Below the pieces are notes generated by a model. The model searched no databases. It worked only from the letters and a program-made list of their open reading frames with translations, and was not told where the DNA came from. Position numbers and translations under genes: made by a program. Shown one piece after another: positions 37,063 to 46,132 of a stretch of 64,000 bases of DNA (the stretch's first letter is position 1; the number at the start of each line of letters is the position of its first letter). This stretch comes from Methylobacterium sp. UNC378MF (GTDB lineage Bacteria > Pseudomonadota > Alphaproteobacteria > Rhizobiales > Beijerinckiaceae), in contig NZ_FMWU01000019.1 of NCBI RefSeq assembly GCF_900103195.1, forward strand, positions 62,001-126,000, read 5' to 3'.

Positions 37063-38112
37063 GTGGCCAGAAACATCCTGATCCTGGGGGCCTCCTACGG
37101 CTCGCTGCTCGGAACCAAGCTCCTGATGGCCGGTCACAACGTGACCCTGGTCTGCCGCAGGAAGACCGCCGACCTGATCAACCGCGAAGGGACCGAGGTC
37201 CGCATCAAGCTGCGCGACGAGAAGGAACACCGCGCGATCCACTCGCGCGACCTGCCCGGCAAGGTCGACGCGATGCCGCCGGAGGACGTCGACGTGTCGC
37301 GCTACGACCTCGTCGGCCTCGCCATGCAGGAGCCGCAATACAACAACCACACGATCCGCGTCCTCATGATCAAGATCGCGGCGGCGAAGCTGCCGTGCCT
37401 GTCGATCATGAACATGCCGCCGCTGCCCTACCTCAAGCGGATCCCGGCGCTCGCCGCCATGGACCTCGAGGACGCCTACACCAATGCCGGCGTGTGGGAC
37501 CGGTTCGAGCCGGGCCTGGTGTCGCTCTGCTCCCCCGATCCGCAGGCCTTCCGGCCGCCCGAGGAGGAGGCCAATGTCCTCCACGTCGGCCTGCCGACGA
37601 ACTTCAAGGCCGCGACCTTCGAGGACGAGGCGCACAACACGCTTCTCCGCGAGCTGGAGGCCGATATCGACGCCGTGCGCCTCGACGGGCACGACGTGCC
37701 GGTGAAGCTCAAGGTGTTCGACTCGCTGTTCGTGCCGCTCGCCAAATGGTCGATGCTGCTCACCGGCAATTACCGCTGCATCACCCCGGGCGAGCCGCAA
37801 TCGATCCACGACGCCGTCCACGGCGATCTGGCGCGCTCGCGGGCGATCTACGACCATGTCGATGGGATCGCCCGGAAGCTCGGTGCGGATCCCGCCGATC
37901 AGGTACCGTTCGAGAAATACGCCAAGGCCGCCGAGAGCCTGCTGAAGCCGTCCTCTGCGGCGCGCGCCGTGGCGAACGGGGCGCCCTACATCGAGCGCGT
38001 TGACCTGCTGGTGAAGCTGATCTCGCACCAGCTCGGCGAGCCGAACGCCGAGATCGACCGCACCGTCGAGACCGTCGACCGGAAGCTCGACGAGCGCATC
38101 ATCGAGGGCTAA
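37063..38112 (+). CDS. Ketopantoate reductase-like (PanE/ApbA fold) dehydrogenase
   Basis: The 349-residue product begins ARNILILGASYGSLLGTKLL, a Rossmann NAD(P) loop (GASYGSLLG in place of GxGxxG), and has LVGLAMQEPQYNNHTIRVLM. The C-terminal half is helical as in ApbA-C. It is probably an oxidoreductase of the ketopantoate reductase superfamily, but it is diverged and the substrate is unknown. I chose the GTG at 37063 because GGGAGGA (37051-37057) sits at ideal spacing; an ATG at 37045 lies upstream of that site. Confidence 0.7.
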   Translation: MARNILILGASYGSLLGTKLLMAGHNVTLVCRRKTADLINREGTEVRIKLRDEKEHRAIHSRDLPGKVDAMPPEDVDVSRYDLVGLAMQEPQYNNHTIRVLMIKIAAAKLPCLSIMNMPPLPYLKRIPALAAMDLEDAYTNAGVWDRFEPGLVSLCSPDPQAFRPPEEEANVLHVGLPTNFKAATFEDEAHNTLLRELEADIDAVRLDGHDVPVKLKVFDSLFVPLAKWSMLLTGNYRCITPGEPQSIHDAVHGDLARSRAIYDHVDGIARKLGADPADQVPFEKYAKAAESLLKPSSAARAVANGAPYIERVDLLVKLISHQLGEPNAEIDRTVETVDRKLDERIIEG

Positions 38113-38199
38113 CGGGCGCGTCCTCGGGCGCGACGCCGCGCGGCGTCGCGCCGTCAGCACGAGCGTAGCGCCGTGACCCGGAACGGCGCGCCGTCAGTC

Positions 38200-38245
38200 G
38201 GCCTGGCGCTTCTCGATCGCTTCGCTCCGCTTGCAGAGACGGCCT
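38200..38245. repeat. Partial interspersed repeat, family A
   Basis: CGATCGCTTCGCTCCGCTTGC followed by AGAGACGG resembles one arm of the elements at 5160 and 35561. The matching second arm is not obvious. It lies between the reductase-like gene and the DUF1491 gene. Confidence 0.45.
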
Positions 38246-38255
38246 GCGAGCCGTC

Positions 38256-38594
38256 CTACTCCGCCAGATCCAGGAAGTGCCGCCCCTGCCGGTCGTCGAT
38301 CTCGATGATCCAGAGATCGGAATCGAACCGGATCTCCTTGGTCAGGCGCTCCTCCACGTCGAGCGGGCTGCCGCCGGTGACGATCGCGGCGAAGCGGCGG
38401 TCACCGCTCTCCTCGGCCTCGAACAGGGCCTGCGGCGCCGGTCCGTAGAGGTCGGCGCTGCCGTCGAGCCGATCGACCTTCACGAAAATCGCGCCCGCCT
38501 CCGCGGATCCGCGCCGGCGCAGCACGGCCGGGATGCCCGCGACGTCCAGGCGCCGCAGATGGGCCGAAACCCAGAAATCGGAGCGCAGGCGCAT
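38256..38594 (-). CDS. DUF1491 family protein
   Basis: The 112-residue product has the family start MRLRSDFWVSAHLRRLDVAG followed by IPAVLRRRGSAEAGAIFVKV and ends WIIEIDDRQGRHFLDL. The family is widespread in alphaproteobacteria; the function is unknown. The ATG at 38594 matches the conserved start. The extension upstream has no family similarity. Confidence 0.85.
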   Translation of the reverse strand: MRLRSDFWVSAHLRRLDVAGIPAVLRRRGSAEAGAIFVKVDRLDGSADLYGPAPQALFEAEESGDRRFAAIVTGGSPLDVEERLTKEIRFDSDLWIIEIDDRQGRHFLDLAE

Positions 38595-38916
38595 GCGTCT
38601 GTGGCCCTGTGAAGATCGGCGCGCCGCAGGATGGGCGGTCCGATACGGCGGTCGGATCCTGAACCCCGGGGTCCAGAGCGGTGCTGCATCCGCCATGCGC
38701 GAAAGCGCCCGTTCGAGCAACCTCGGGCGCGCCGCACGGCTCCCTGAAGCCGCAACGGTTCCAGGCGCAGAATATTCCGCCGAAAAAATCAGTATTTTTC
38801 GGGATTAAAAAAGAACTGAACGATGTGTGTTGGCGCACATCTATAGTATTTCCTGCTGATTAACTGAGCAAAGGGCGCCCGAATTCGCATGTCACGATGA
38901 TTTAAGGAGCACTCCG
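38595..38916. other. AT-rich divergent promoter region
   Basis: The right half (about 38765-38900) is strikingly AT-rich for this genome. It holds the inverted repeat CGAAAAA-(7 bases)-TTTTTCG at 38781-38801 and a TATAGTATT box near 38842. It probably carries the promoter of the small secreted protein at 38917 and perhaps a bidirectional regulatory site. Confidence 0.45.
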
Positions 38917-39207
38917 ATGTGGAGAATGACCTCGCTCGCGACGCTGGTCGTCGCCTGCCTGTGCGGTGTTGCGCCGTCGGCCCACGCCCGTTCGGAGACG
39001 CTCATGAATTTACTGGACAACCGCGACTCCGCGTCTTGCCCGCGCTACCAGCGCACGCCGCAGGATCGCTGCAACATCGTCGTGCATCGGCCCGGCGGTA
39101 ATCCCACGCAGGACATGACCGGATCGATCGGCCACGCGAAGTCCTGGCAGGCCAATGGCGGTCCGCGCTGCAAGACGATCTGCCGGTTCACCGGCACGCA
39201 ATATTGA
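38917..39207 (+). CDS. Small secreted cysteine-containing protein
   Basis: The 96-residue product has a signal peptide (about residues 1-25, ending SAHARS). The mature part of about 70 residues has four Cys (SCPRYQ, RCNIV, RCKTICRF), consistent with two disulfides. No family is recognised. AAGGAG (38903-38908) precedes the ATG. The AT-rich upstream region suggests strong or regulated expression. Confidence 0.6.
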   Translation: MWRMTSLATLVVACLCGVAPSAHARSETLMNLLDNRDSASCPRYQRTPQDRCNIVVHRPGGNPTQDMTGSIGHAKSWQANGGPRCKTICRFTGTQY

Positions 39208-39270
39208 GGGCTGCGCCTCCGAACGCCCCATGATCGGCCCCCGCGCCCGCGCGGGGGCCGCCCGATCGCG

Positions 39271-40014
39271 CTAGCCGTGGCCCGCCCGGGCGATCAACTC
39301 GCGCAGGGTCCGGCCCGTCGCCTCTCCGGTCACCGGCAGCTTGGCACTGCGCTCGAACTTCTCGATCGCCGCGCGCGTGCCCGGGCCCATCGCGCCGTCG
39401 GGCTTCACCGCGTAGCCGAGCTTCGACAGGGCTTTCTGCACCCGCAGCACCGGATCGCGGTCCGTCTCGGACTTGGCCGTCTCGGGCTTAGCCGTCTCGG
39501 ACTTGGCCACCTTGGCGTCCTTCGTCTCCTTCGCAGCGGGCTTGGCCGCCGCCCGGACCGGCGACGCTCGCGGGGTGACCGAGGCGGTGGTCTCCTCCGA
39601 CCGGATCAGCTCGCCGATCGCGTCCCGGGCCGCCGGCTTGGCGGGGGGCGGCGCGGCGGCGCGGTCGGCCTCGATGACGCGAACCGGATCCCGCCCCGCG
39701 TCCCGGACGGGCTCCTTGGCGGCCGGAACCGCCTCCCGCGGGGCAGGTGCCTTCTGGGCGAGCTTCGGCAGGATCGGCGCCGGATGGCGTCCGGACTGGT
39801 AACCGAGGGCGTTGACGCAGACGAAGCCCGCAGCCGCCACGGCGACGAGGCTGCCGAGAACGGTGCCCGGGCTGGTCCGGCAGGTGGCTCCCGTCGCCTT
39901 CAGCGCGCCGACGAGGACGGCGCGCCAATCGCCCTGGACGGTGGCGCGGCGCGGCCCGGGAGCGCGCGCGCGGCCGGGTTCGCCCGGTACGGTGATCTCG
40001 CGGTAGCCTGACAT
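39271..40014 (-). CDS. Membrane-anchored peptidoglycan-binding protein
   Basis: The 247-residue product has a cytoplasmic N terminus and one helix (about 51-72, TVLGSLVAVAAAGFVCVNAL). A long Ala/Pro/Lys linker with repeated ETAKSETAK words follows, then a PG_binding_1 domain (about 185-242: VLRVQKALSKLGYAVKPDGA, then MGPGTRAAIEKFE). It follows the histidine kinase gene by 27 bases, so they are likely cotranscribed. It could link the kinase to cell-wall or polar growth control; this is inference. Confidence 0.78.
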   Translation of the reverse strand: MSGYREITVPGEPGRARAPGPRRATVQGDWRAVLVGALKATGATCRTSPGTVLGSLVAVAAAGFVCVNALGYQSGRHPAPILPKLAQKAPAPREAVPAAKEPVRDAGRDPVRVIEADRAAAPPPAKPAARDAIGELIRSEETTASVTPRASPVRAAAKPAAKETKDAKVAKSETAKPETAKSETDRDPVLRVQKALSKLGYAVKPDGAMGPGTRAAIEKFERSAKLPVTGEATGRTLRELIARAGHG

Positions 40015-40041
40015 CCTATCTCCTTCCGGGGGATCTGCGGA

Positions 40042-41919
40042 TCAGCCGGTGCGGCGCAGGACCGGGTCGGCCGGGGCCGAGGCGGTGCCCGGCTCCGCGT
40101 CGAACAGGCCGAGCGGCAGGCGCACCACCCGGCGCTGTGTCGGGGCGCCCCGCACGGCGGTGCGGATCGGCGCCGGGCCATGGGCAAGCGAGGGAGCCCG
40201 GCAGACGAGGGGCAGGGTGACGGTCACGACGGTCCCGGCCTGCGGCGCGCTCTCGATCAGGAGAGTGCCGCCATGCAGGCCGACCAGGCCCTGCACCACC
40301 GACAGGCCGAGGCCGGTCCCCTCGTGCTGGCGCTTGTAGTCGCCGCTCCCGGCCTGGAAGAACGGCGTGCCGAGCTTGGGCAGGTCGTCCGCACCGATGC
40401 CGAGGCCGGTATCGGCCACGACGATGTCCAGGCTGCCCGCGCCGCGGCGCAGGGACAGGTCGACCCGGCCGCCGCGCGGGGTGAACTTCACGGCGTTCGA
40501 GATGAGGTTGATCAGGACCTGCCGGCAGGCGGCGGGATCGGCCGTGATCTCCACCGGCCCCGACGGGGCGGCGGTGAGGACGATTCCGGCGGCGTCGGCC
40601 TTCAGGCGCATCAGGTCGCAGCAGGCCTGGAGCAGGCCCGCGATGTCGAAGGATTCCGGCGCGCAGTCGAAGTTGCCGCTCTGGATCCGGCTCATGTCGA
40701 GCAGCGTGTTCACGACGCCGAGCAGGTGGTGGCCGGAGGCGCCGATGATCCCGGCATATTCCCGCGCCTGATCCGGGCCGAGGCTGACGGCGCCTTCGCC
40801 CGACAGAACCTCGGAGAAGCCGATGATCGCGTTGAGCGGCGTGCGCAGCTCGTGGGTGACGTTGGCCAGGAACCGGCCCTTGATCGCGTCGGCCCGCTCG
40901 GCCTCGGCGCGGGCGCGTTCCAGCTCCACGGCGTGCCGGTGGTGCTCGGTCATGTCGCGGGTGACCGCCACCACCGCCATGGCGGCATCGTGCGGCCCGT
41001 GCTCGATCCGGTGGGCGCGCATCTCGGCGTGGATCAGGCTCGCGCCGTCGGCGCGCCCGGTTGCGGACTCGACATGCAGGCGCAGCGGCAGGGTCGCGGG
41101 CCGGCCGGTCGCGGCCACGTCGCTCACCGCCTTGAGGAAGGCCGGCCGATCGGCCACGTGGACCCGCTCCAGCAGCCCGTGGCCGCGCAGCCGGACCGGA
41201 TCGCTGCCCAGCAGGCGCATGGCCGAGACGGAGGCTTCCAGCACCCGGCCGTTGCGGTCGTGCCAGGTCACGAGGTCGTCGATCGCCGAGAGCAGAAGCC
41301 GATCGCGGGCCTCGTTGTCGCGCAGCCGCTCGCGCCAGACGCCCTCGTTGCGCATGTGCTCGAGAGCCTGGGCGGCGACATGGCCGATCGCCGTGATCGC
41401 GAAGGCCGGCAGGGCGTAGGCGGCCGAGATGTCCATGACCGGCAGGGAATCGGCCCAGGCGCCGAGGGCCACCACGGCCAGCACGCCGAGGATCGCTATG
41501 ACGGAGGCCGCGATCGTCGCGCGGAGCGAGCCGGAGACCAGCGCTTCCAGGGGGATCGCCACCAGCCAGACCGCGGCGGGCGAGGCGGCACCGCCGGTGA
41601 CGCCCGCCAGGGCGACGACGAGCCCCGTCAGGCCCGCCGAGGAGACCGCGTGGGCGACCCAGAGGGATCCGGTGCGGGCGAGCAGGACGGCGGCGAAGAC
41701 CGGCAGCAGCAGGCTCGCGATCGCCAGGACCTCGAAGCCCGACGGTACCCCGCGCCAGAGCAGGTAGGGCGGCAGCCCGGCCATCATGACCGCGCCGGTC
41801 GCCAGACGCGACACCAGGAAGCGCTGGTGGCGCGCGCGGGCAGCCGGATTGTCGGCCACGGATTCGTGGACGAGACCTGCGAGCCGGTCGTCGATCAACG
41901 ACGTCAGGACAGTCTTCAT
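40042..41919 (-). CDS. PAS-containing membrane histidine kinase (DivJ/PleC-like)
   Basis: The 625-residue product has about five or six membrane helices (39-185) and a PAS domain (about 203-325). HisKA follows with phospho-acceptor His356 in NVTHELRTPLNAIIGFSEVL, and then HATPase with NLISNAVKFTP, DTGLGIG and HEGTGLGLSV. This is the layout of the DivJ/PleC/PdhS group that acts on DivK and PleD in the alphaproteobacterial cell cycle. Homology to one named kinase cannot be fixed by eye. I chose the ATG at 41919, since the extension to 42087 overlaps the divergent promoter. Confidence 0.85.
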   Translation of the reverse strand: MKTVLTSLIDDRLAGLVHESVADNPAARARHQRFLVSRLATGAVMMAGLPPYLLWRGVPSGFEVLAIASLLLPVFAAVLLARTGSLWVAHAVSSAGLTGLVVALAGVTGGAASPAAVWLVAIPLEALVSGSLRATIAASVIAILGVLAVVALGAWADSLPVMDISAAYALPAFAITAIGHVAAQALEHMRNEGVWRERLRDNEARDRLLLSAIDDLVTWHDRNGRVLEASVSAMRLLGSDPVRLRGHGLLERVHVADRPAFLKAVSDVAATGRPATLPLRLHVESATGRADGASLIHAEMRAHRIEHGPHDAAMAVVAVTRDMTEHHRHAVELERARAEAERADAIKGRFLANVTHELRTPLNAIIGFSEVLSGEGAVSLGPDQAREYAGIIGASGHHLLGVVNTLLDMSRIQSGNFDCAPESFDIAGLLQACCDLMRLKADAAGIVLTAAPSGPVEITADPAACRQVLINLISNAVKFTPRGGRVDLSLRRGAGSLDIVVADTGLGIGADDLPKLGTPFFQAGSGDYKRQHEGTGLGLSVVQGLVGLHGGTLLIESAPQAGTVVTVTLPLVCRAPSLAHGPAPIRTAVRGAPTQRRVVRLPLGLFDAEPGTASAPADPVLRRTG

Positions 41920-42187
41920 GGTCAAGGTTGGCACGCGCCGCGCAGAATGCGTTCCCGCATCCGTCGCGCCTCCAGTTCGACTTCGAACGACTTCCGGACG
42001 GTCGCAGAGCCGGCTTAAACGAGTGTTGCGGATCTTGTCCGAATGATCGGGATGCTTTCCGCGAGGTAACCAACCGATCGCGAACAAGCTTCGTTCACCA
42101 TCGCGCCGGAAAGCTCGGCTCGGTAGAGGCCCGGTTCACGAAATCCGTCGAATGCTTCCGTTCGACCTGGAGCGGAGGAACCGTCCC

Positions 42188-42529
42188 ATGACCGTTTTGC
42201 TGCGCGCCGCGCTGGTGATCGGCGTGCTCTCCTACTTCGCCCTGCTGCGCACCGGTGCGGATCCGGCCGCCGAAGCTCGAAGACTTGCCGGCGCGGTGCC
42301 GAGCGCCCAGGCGGCGCTGCCGGCCGCCCTCGACGCCGTGCCGCCCGAAACCCGCGAGCGGGCGGTGCGCGCCGTCCTGGCCCGCGGCCTGATGGCGGAG
42401 CTGAGCCGCCGCGCCGCTGAGCCGGTGCCCTCGAACGACACCCTCCAGGAGACCGACCGGCAACCCGCTTGGCGGGGTGCCGATCCGCAGGCCGATCCGC
42501 AGCCTGGTCCGCGCCTCGAACCCCGCTGA
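42188..42529 (+). CDS. Small single-helix protein divergent from the kinase
   Basis: The 113-residue product begins with a membrane or signal segment (TVLLRAALVIGVLSYFALL) followed by an Ala/Arg-rich helical region and a Pro-rich tail. It has GGAGCGGAGGAA before the ATG. The family is not recognised. Its position, divergent from a cell-cycle-type kinase and convergent with a DUF2336 gene, gives no firm role. Confidence 0.6.
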   Translation: MTVLLRAALVIGVLSYFALLRTGADPAAEARRLAGAVPSAQAALPAALDAVPPETRERAVRAVLARGLMAELSRRAAEPVPSNDTLQETDRQPAWRGADPQADPQPGPRLEPR

Positions 42530-42540
42530 CGGCCCGCCGG

Positions 42541-43671
42541 TCAGGCCGGCTCCCCTCCGCCCGACGCCCTCGCCCGCGCCGGCAGGGGCGGCCGCTGCGC
42601 GGCGACGCGCTCGGCGCCCTGGCGCAGCTTGGCTTCCGGGCCGTGAAGGGGCTGGTGGGCCTCGCTGCGCCCGCGCTCGGCGAGCGGCCGGTCGAGGATC
42701 GCGGCGATCAGGTCCCGGGATGCCGGCCGGCTCACGGTGCGGAACAGCCGCACGAGGTCGGCCACCCGCTCGGCCGAGCGGGCCACCCCCTGATTGAGGG
42801 TCAGGAAGATGTAGACCGCCTCCTCCTCGTGCAGGCCGGCGGCCCGCAGGCCGAGGGTCAGCAGGTCGTAGCGCGCGCTCGGATCGGCCACCACGGTCAG
42901 GAAATCGCGCGGCAGGCCGAGGCCGTCGGCCAGGGACGCCATGAAGGCCGGCACGTCGCGGGTGGCGGACAGGCCGGTCAGGGTCTCGCCGAGGCCGCGG
43001 GGCGGCGGCGGACAGGGGCGCAGGGCTGCGGTCGCCTCGACGGTCCGGCCGATCACCGTGCGGCGCATCGGATCGGCGTGCAGGTACAGGGGCACGAGGT
43101 CGGCGGCCGAGACGTCGGGCCGGACCAGGAGGAGCCGGGCGAGGTCGGGGGCGCTGCGGCCGCGGTTTACGAGCCGCGCCAGGGCTGCCCCCCGCAGGGT
43201 ATGGCCGAGATTGGCCGCCAGCGCGCGGTCGATCTCGGGGCGGCCCTCGCGGGAGAGTTCGTCCACCGCCTCGCGGCTCAGCCCGGCCCGGGCCGCGATG
43301 CGGGCGGCGATATCCGACCCCTCGGCCAGGGCCGCCTCGATCAGGCGATGGCTCAGGGTCGGGGCCAGTTCCACCACGGCGTCGCGGGCCTCGCCGCCGC
43401 GCCGCGCCAGCGCCTCCAGAACCGCCGGCGGCGTCTCTGGGCAGGGGGCCAGCTTGCGGGCCACCACCCGGGCCGTCTCCTCATCCACCGTCGGGATCAG
43501 GCCGCAGGCCAGGGATTCGAAGATCTCGATCTCGGTTCTGTCCCGGGCTGCGGCCCGGACGAACAGATCCGTCTGAACCCGGAGGATCACCGGCTTGAGA
43601 TCGAGATTCTCGATGCGTGACAGTTCGAGGAGCCCGGACAGGTCCGGCGGAGCATCGACGGATGAGGGCAT
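42541..43671 (-). CDS. DUF2336 domain protein
   Basis: The 376-residue helical-repeat protein matches DUF2336, frequent in alphaproteobacteria. It has LSRIENLDLKPVILRVQTDL early, then HEAT-like repeats such as APTLSHRLIEAALAEGSDIA and ARAGLSREAVDELSREG. The function is unknown. The ATG at 43671 is preferred over a TTG six codons upstream. It lies tail to tail with the small gene at 42188. Confidence 0.8.
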   Translation of the reverse strand: MPSSVDAPPDLSGLLELSRIENLDLKPVILRVQTDLFVRAAARDRTEIEIFESLACGLIPTVDEETARVVARKLAPCPETPPAVLEALARRGGEARDAVVELAPTLSHRLIEAALAEGSDIAARIAARAGLSREAVDELSREGRPEIDRALAANLGHTLRGAALARLVNRGRSAPDLARLLLVRPDVSAADLVPLYLHADPMRRTVIGRTVEATAALRPCPPPPRGLGETLTGLSATRDVPAFMASLADGLGLPRDFLTVVADPSARYDLLTLGLRAAGLHEEEAVYIFLTLNQGVARSAERVADLVRLFRTVSRPASRDLIAAILDRPLAERGRSEAHQPLHGPEAKLRQGAERVAAQRPPLPARARASGGGEPA

Positions 43672-43796
43672 GGAGGATCGGTTACGCAAGACTGCAGTAA
43701 GGTCACGCTAACCGCATCGACGTGAATCGACCTTTAAACCGCCTCCGCCACGGCCGTGCCGTCCTGCATCATGGTGGCCCGCATCCGGGCCAGGCC

Positions 43797-44153
43797 TCAG
43801 CGCGTCAGCCAGAGCATGAGGCCAAGTCCCACCGCCGCCGCGACGATGAAGCCGATATAGAGCGGCAGCACCCAGGGCTGCCGCTGGTGCACGTATCCCT
43901 TCGCGGCCCGCTCCGAGGGCGCCCGCTCGTTCTGCCGGGCGATCCGGACCTCCTGGGATGTCGGCGGCGTCCCGCCGGCCTCCTCGCAGGTCCCGAGCGG
44001 GGCCGCGCCGATATCCATATGCGGGGTCTTGTCGGCGGTGCGGCCGCTGTCGATGTCGCCCTTGAGCTGGGCGGTGGTCGGCGCCTCGGAATCCGGCGGC
44101 GGATCGCAGGGCAGGTTCCCGGGCGGCGGCGGGGTCTCGGATCGCAACGTCAT
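43797..44153 (-). CDS. Tail-anchored small membrane protein
   Basis: The 118-residue product has a Pro/Thr-rich soluble N-terminal 90 residues and one C-terminal helix (WVLPLYIGFIVAAAVGLGLM followed by LWLTR). This topology suggests tail anchoring or a small inner-membrane protein. I recognise no domain. It lies on its own between DUF2336 and an acetyltransferase gene. Confidence 0.6.
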   Translation of the reverse strand: MTLRSETPPPPGNLPCDPPPDSEAPTTAQLKGDIDSGRTADKTPHMDIGAAPLGTCEEAGGTPPTSQEVRIARQNERAPSERAAKGYVHQRQPWVLPLYIGFIVAAAVGLGLMLWLTR

Positions 44154-44223
44154 CGGCGGGGCTCCAGTCTACGGAGTCAACGCCCGGGCGGCCCGGTCGG
44201 CTGCGGCCAGGATGTCGCGGATC

Positions 44224-44685
44224 TCAGCTCTCCCCGGCCCCGCGCTTCAGCAGCGGCCGTGCGAGCATCTGCCCTTGGTCGCTGAAGCCCGCCGCGGCAC
44301 AGAAGGCGCGCAGGGCCGCCTGGTCGGGCCCCGCGGCCAGGAGAAGCCGGTCGCAGCCCGCCTGCCGTGCCGCCCGGCCGGCAGCCTTCAGCAGCACCCG
44401 GCCGATGCCCCGCCGACGGGACTCGGCCGCGACCGCGAGGCTGGTGATCAGGCCGAAGGGCCGCGGCGCCTCGAGGGTCCGGATGGGGGCGACGGTGATG
44501 AGGCCGCTCGGCGGTCCCCATTCCACCGCGACGAGGGCGGTGCCGCCGTCCCGCTGCAGGGCCTCGAGCCGGGCTGCGAGATCCGCGGCACCGACCGCGA
44601 TCCCCGTCTCGCCCAGCAGGGCCGCGAGCCCGGCTGCGTCCGCGCCGGCGGCGGCGCGGATCTCCAGCCCGTAGCGATTGCTCAA
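44224..44685 (-). CDS. GNAT family acetyltransferase
   Basis: The 153-residue product has the GNAT core. LITSLAVAAESRRRGIGRVL carries the acetyl-CoA loop RRRGIG, and CDRLLLAAGPDQAALRAFCA is followed by AAGFSDQG, which closes the fold. The substrate is unknown. Spacing to neighbours suggests a single-gene unit. Confidence 0.85.
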   Translation of the reverse strand: MSNRYGLEIRAAAGADAAGLAALLGETGIAVGAADLAARLEALQRDGGTALVAVEWGPPSGLITVAPIRTLEAPRPFGLITSLAVAAESRRRGIGRVLLKAAGRAARQAGCDRLLLAAGPDQAALRAFCAAAGFSDQGQMLARPLLKRGAGES

Positions 44686-44921
44686 ATCCCGCTCCCGATC
44701 GGCCTGCCCGGGCGTTCAACGCGTCGCAGCGCGATCCGTCGCCTCCGGGCGCGGCTCGCAGGGGCGGCATCCGGGCCGTGGGTAAAGGGTGCGGCGGAGT
44801 CGCAAATGCCGATGGGCCGCTCGGGATCCCCATTCGGCGAAGTCGCCCGCAAGGTTTCCGGGCCGGAACGCGCTCGCAACCTGGGGCTTTGCTTGTCTGT
44901 CGAAGATCAGGGAGCGGCAGA

Positions 44922-45104
44922 ATGGCGGGTCGGGTGACGGATCAATCCGACGATGCGGAGGCAGGCGTGCCGCCGCCGCCGGAGACCGGGCGGACGGTGT
45001 CGCAGCCTGAGCCGAACGGGAAAGCGGATCCGGTCGAGCGGCACAAGGCCGAGACGGAGATCGCCGCCGGCGACGTCGCCGACGATCTCGCCGATTTCGC
45101 GTGA
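44922..45104 (+). CDS. Small acidic protein of unknown function
   Basis: The 60-residue product is hydrophilic and acidic (for example VERHKAETEIAAGDVADDLA) and appears disordered with a short helix. GGGAGCGG precedes the ATG at 44922. No family is recognised; codon use is like its neighbours. Confidence 0.45.
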   Translation: MAGRVTDQSDDAEAGVPPPPETGRTVSQPEPNGKADPVERHKAETEIAAGDVADDLADFA

Positions 45105-45180
45105 TCCGGCCGGCGCGCGGGCTGCACGCCGGCCGGGATCCAGGAGCCCGGCCCGTGCCCGTGCCGGGCTCAGGCCGATC

Positions 45181-45696
45181 TCAGGCCGTCTCTTTGGCCT
45201 TGCGGGGGCGGCTCGCGCGCTTCGGCTTCTCGGCCACCTCCTCGACGGGCTCCGGCACCGGCGCCGGCGCCGGGGCGGCGGATTTGCGGCGCTGCTGACC
45301 GAGGCCGAGGCTGCGGGCGAGTTCCGAGCGCTGAGCCGAGTAGCTCGCGGCCGTCGACGGATAGTCGCGCGGCAGCCCGAAGCGCTCGCGATACTGCTCG
45401 ATCGTCAGGCCGTTGCGCGACAGATGACGCTTCAGCGTCTTGTACGGCTTGCCGTCGATGAAGGAGATCAGCGCGTCCGGCGTCACCGACTTGCGGATCT
45501 GGGCCGGGGTCGGCTTGTCGGCCGTCTCGGTGACCGTCGCGGCGGGCGCGGAGAGCTTCGTCAGCGCCGCGTGAACGCCGGCGAGCAGACCGGGCAGCTC
45601 GCTGATGGGCACGGAATTGTTCGAGACATAGGCCGAGACGATGTCCGATGCCTGCTCGATAAAGGTCTGCTGCTGCTCAGTCGCGTTGTCGTCCAT
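45181..45696 (-). CDS. MucR/Ros family transcriptional regulator
   Basis: MucR proteins are nucleoid-associated regulators of exopolysaccharide, motility and cell-cycle genes. The 171-residue product has the family N terminus and the DNA-binding region around KSVTPDALISFIDGKPYKTL then KRHLSRNGLTIEQYRERFGL. Compared with Ros, the first zinc Cys is replaced by Ser78 and the second His by Asn or Gly, while Asp81 and His91 remain. It is thus a metal-ligand-poor variant. The C-terminal 35 residues are Lys/Pro-rich and could bind DNA. Confidence 0.87.
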   Translation of the reverse strand: MDDNATEQQQTFIEQASDIVSAYVSNNSVPISELPGLLAGVHAALTKLSAPAATVTETADKPTPAQIRKSVTPDALISFIDGKPYKTLKRHLSRNGLTIEQYRERFGLPRDYPSTAASYSAQRSELARSLGLGQQRRKSAAPAPAPVPEPVEEVAEKPKRASRPRKAKETA

Positions 45697-46132
45697 CGAT
45701 GATTCCCTCTATCCGACCGTGGTGTGACGGTTCTAACGTCTGTGCAGCAAAATCAAGTCGTCGTCGAGCATTTCCCTACACAATGCCCCGGTCGTGAACA
45801 CGCATATTGTTGAAGCCGTCGGTCCAGCTGAAATCGACCGTCGAGCAAACCGACACGCCGGAGGCGAGGTTGGATGAGACCGGGGCGTGCGGAAGGGGCC
45901 GGTTATGCCTTCTGCCGCGATCACGGCGCCGGCTTCCTCTGCGAAGATCGGTCTCGGGTCTGATGAGACGCCCGGAACTTCACGCCGCGGCCCGTTGCGA
46001 CGTGCCGTCAGTCCGTCCAGGCGGAACGAACGTTTCGACCGGACTGTCACCTGATCTGCAGCGGTCCGGTCCTGGCCTCGGCCGCGTCCGGGCCATAAGG
46101 TTTCGGACGGGGCGGGATCCGGGGCGATCGAC
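45697..46132. other. Intergenic region upstream of mucR, no gene seen
   Basis: About 435 bases. The part next to mucR (45700-45830) is richer in AT (GCAAAATCAAGTCG, ACACGCATATTGTTGAAG), fitting MucR autoregulation through AT-rich sites. The right part is GC-rich and shows only shadow frames. Confidence 0.4.
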
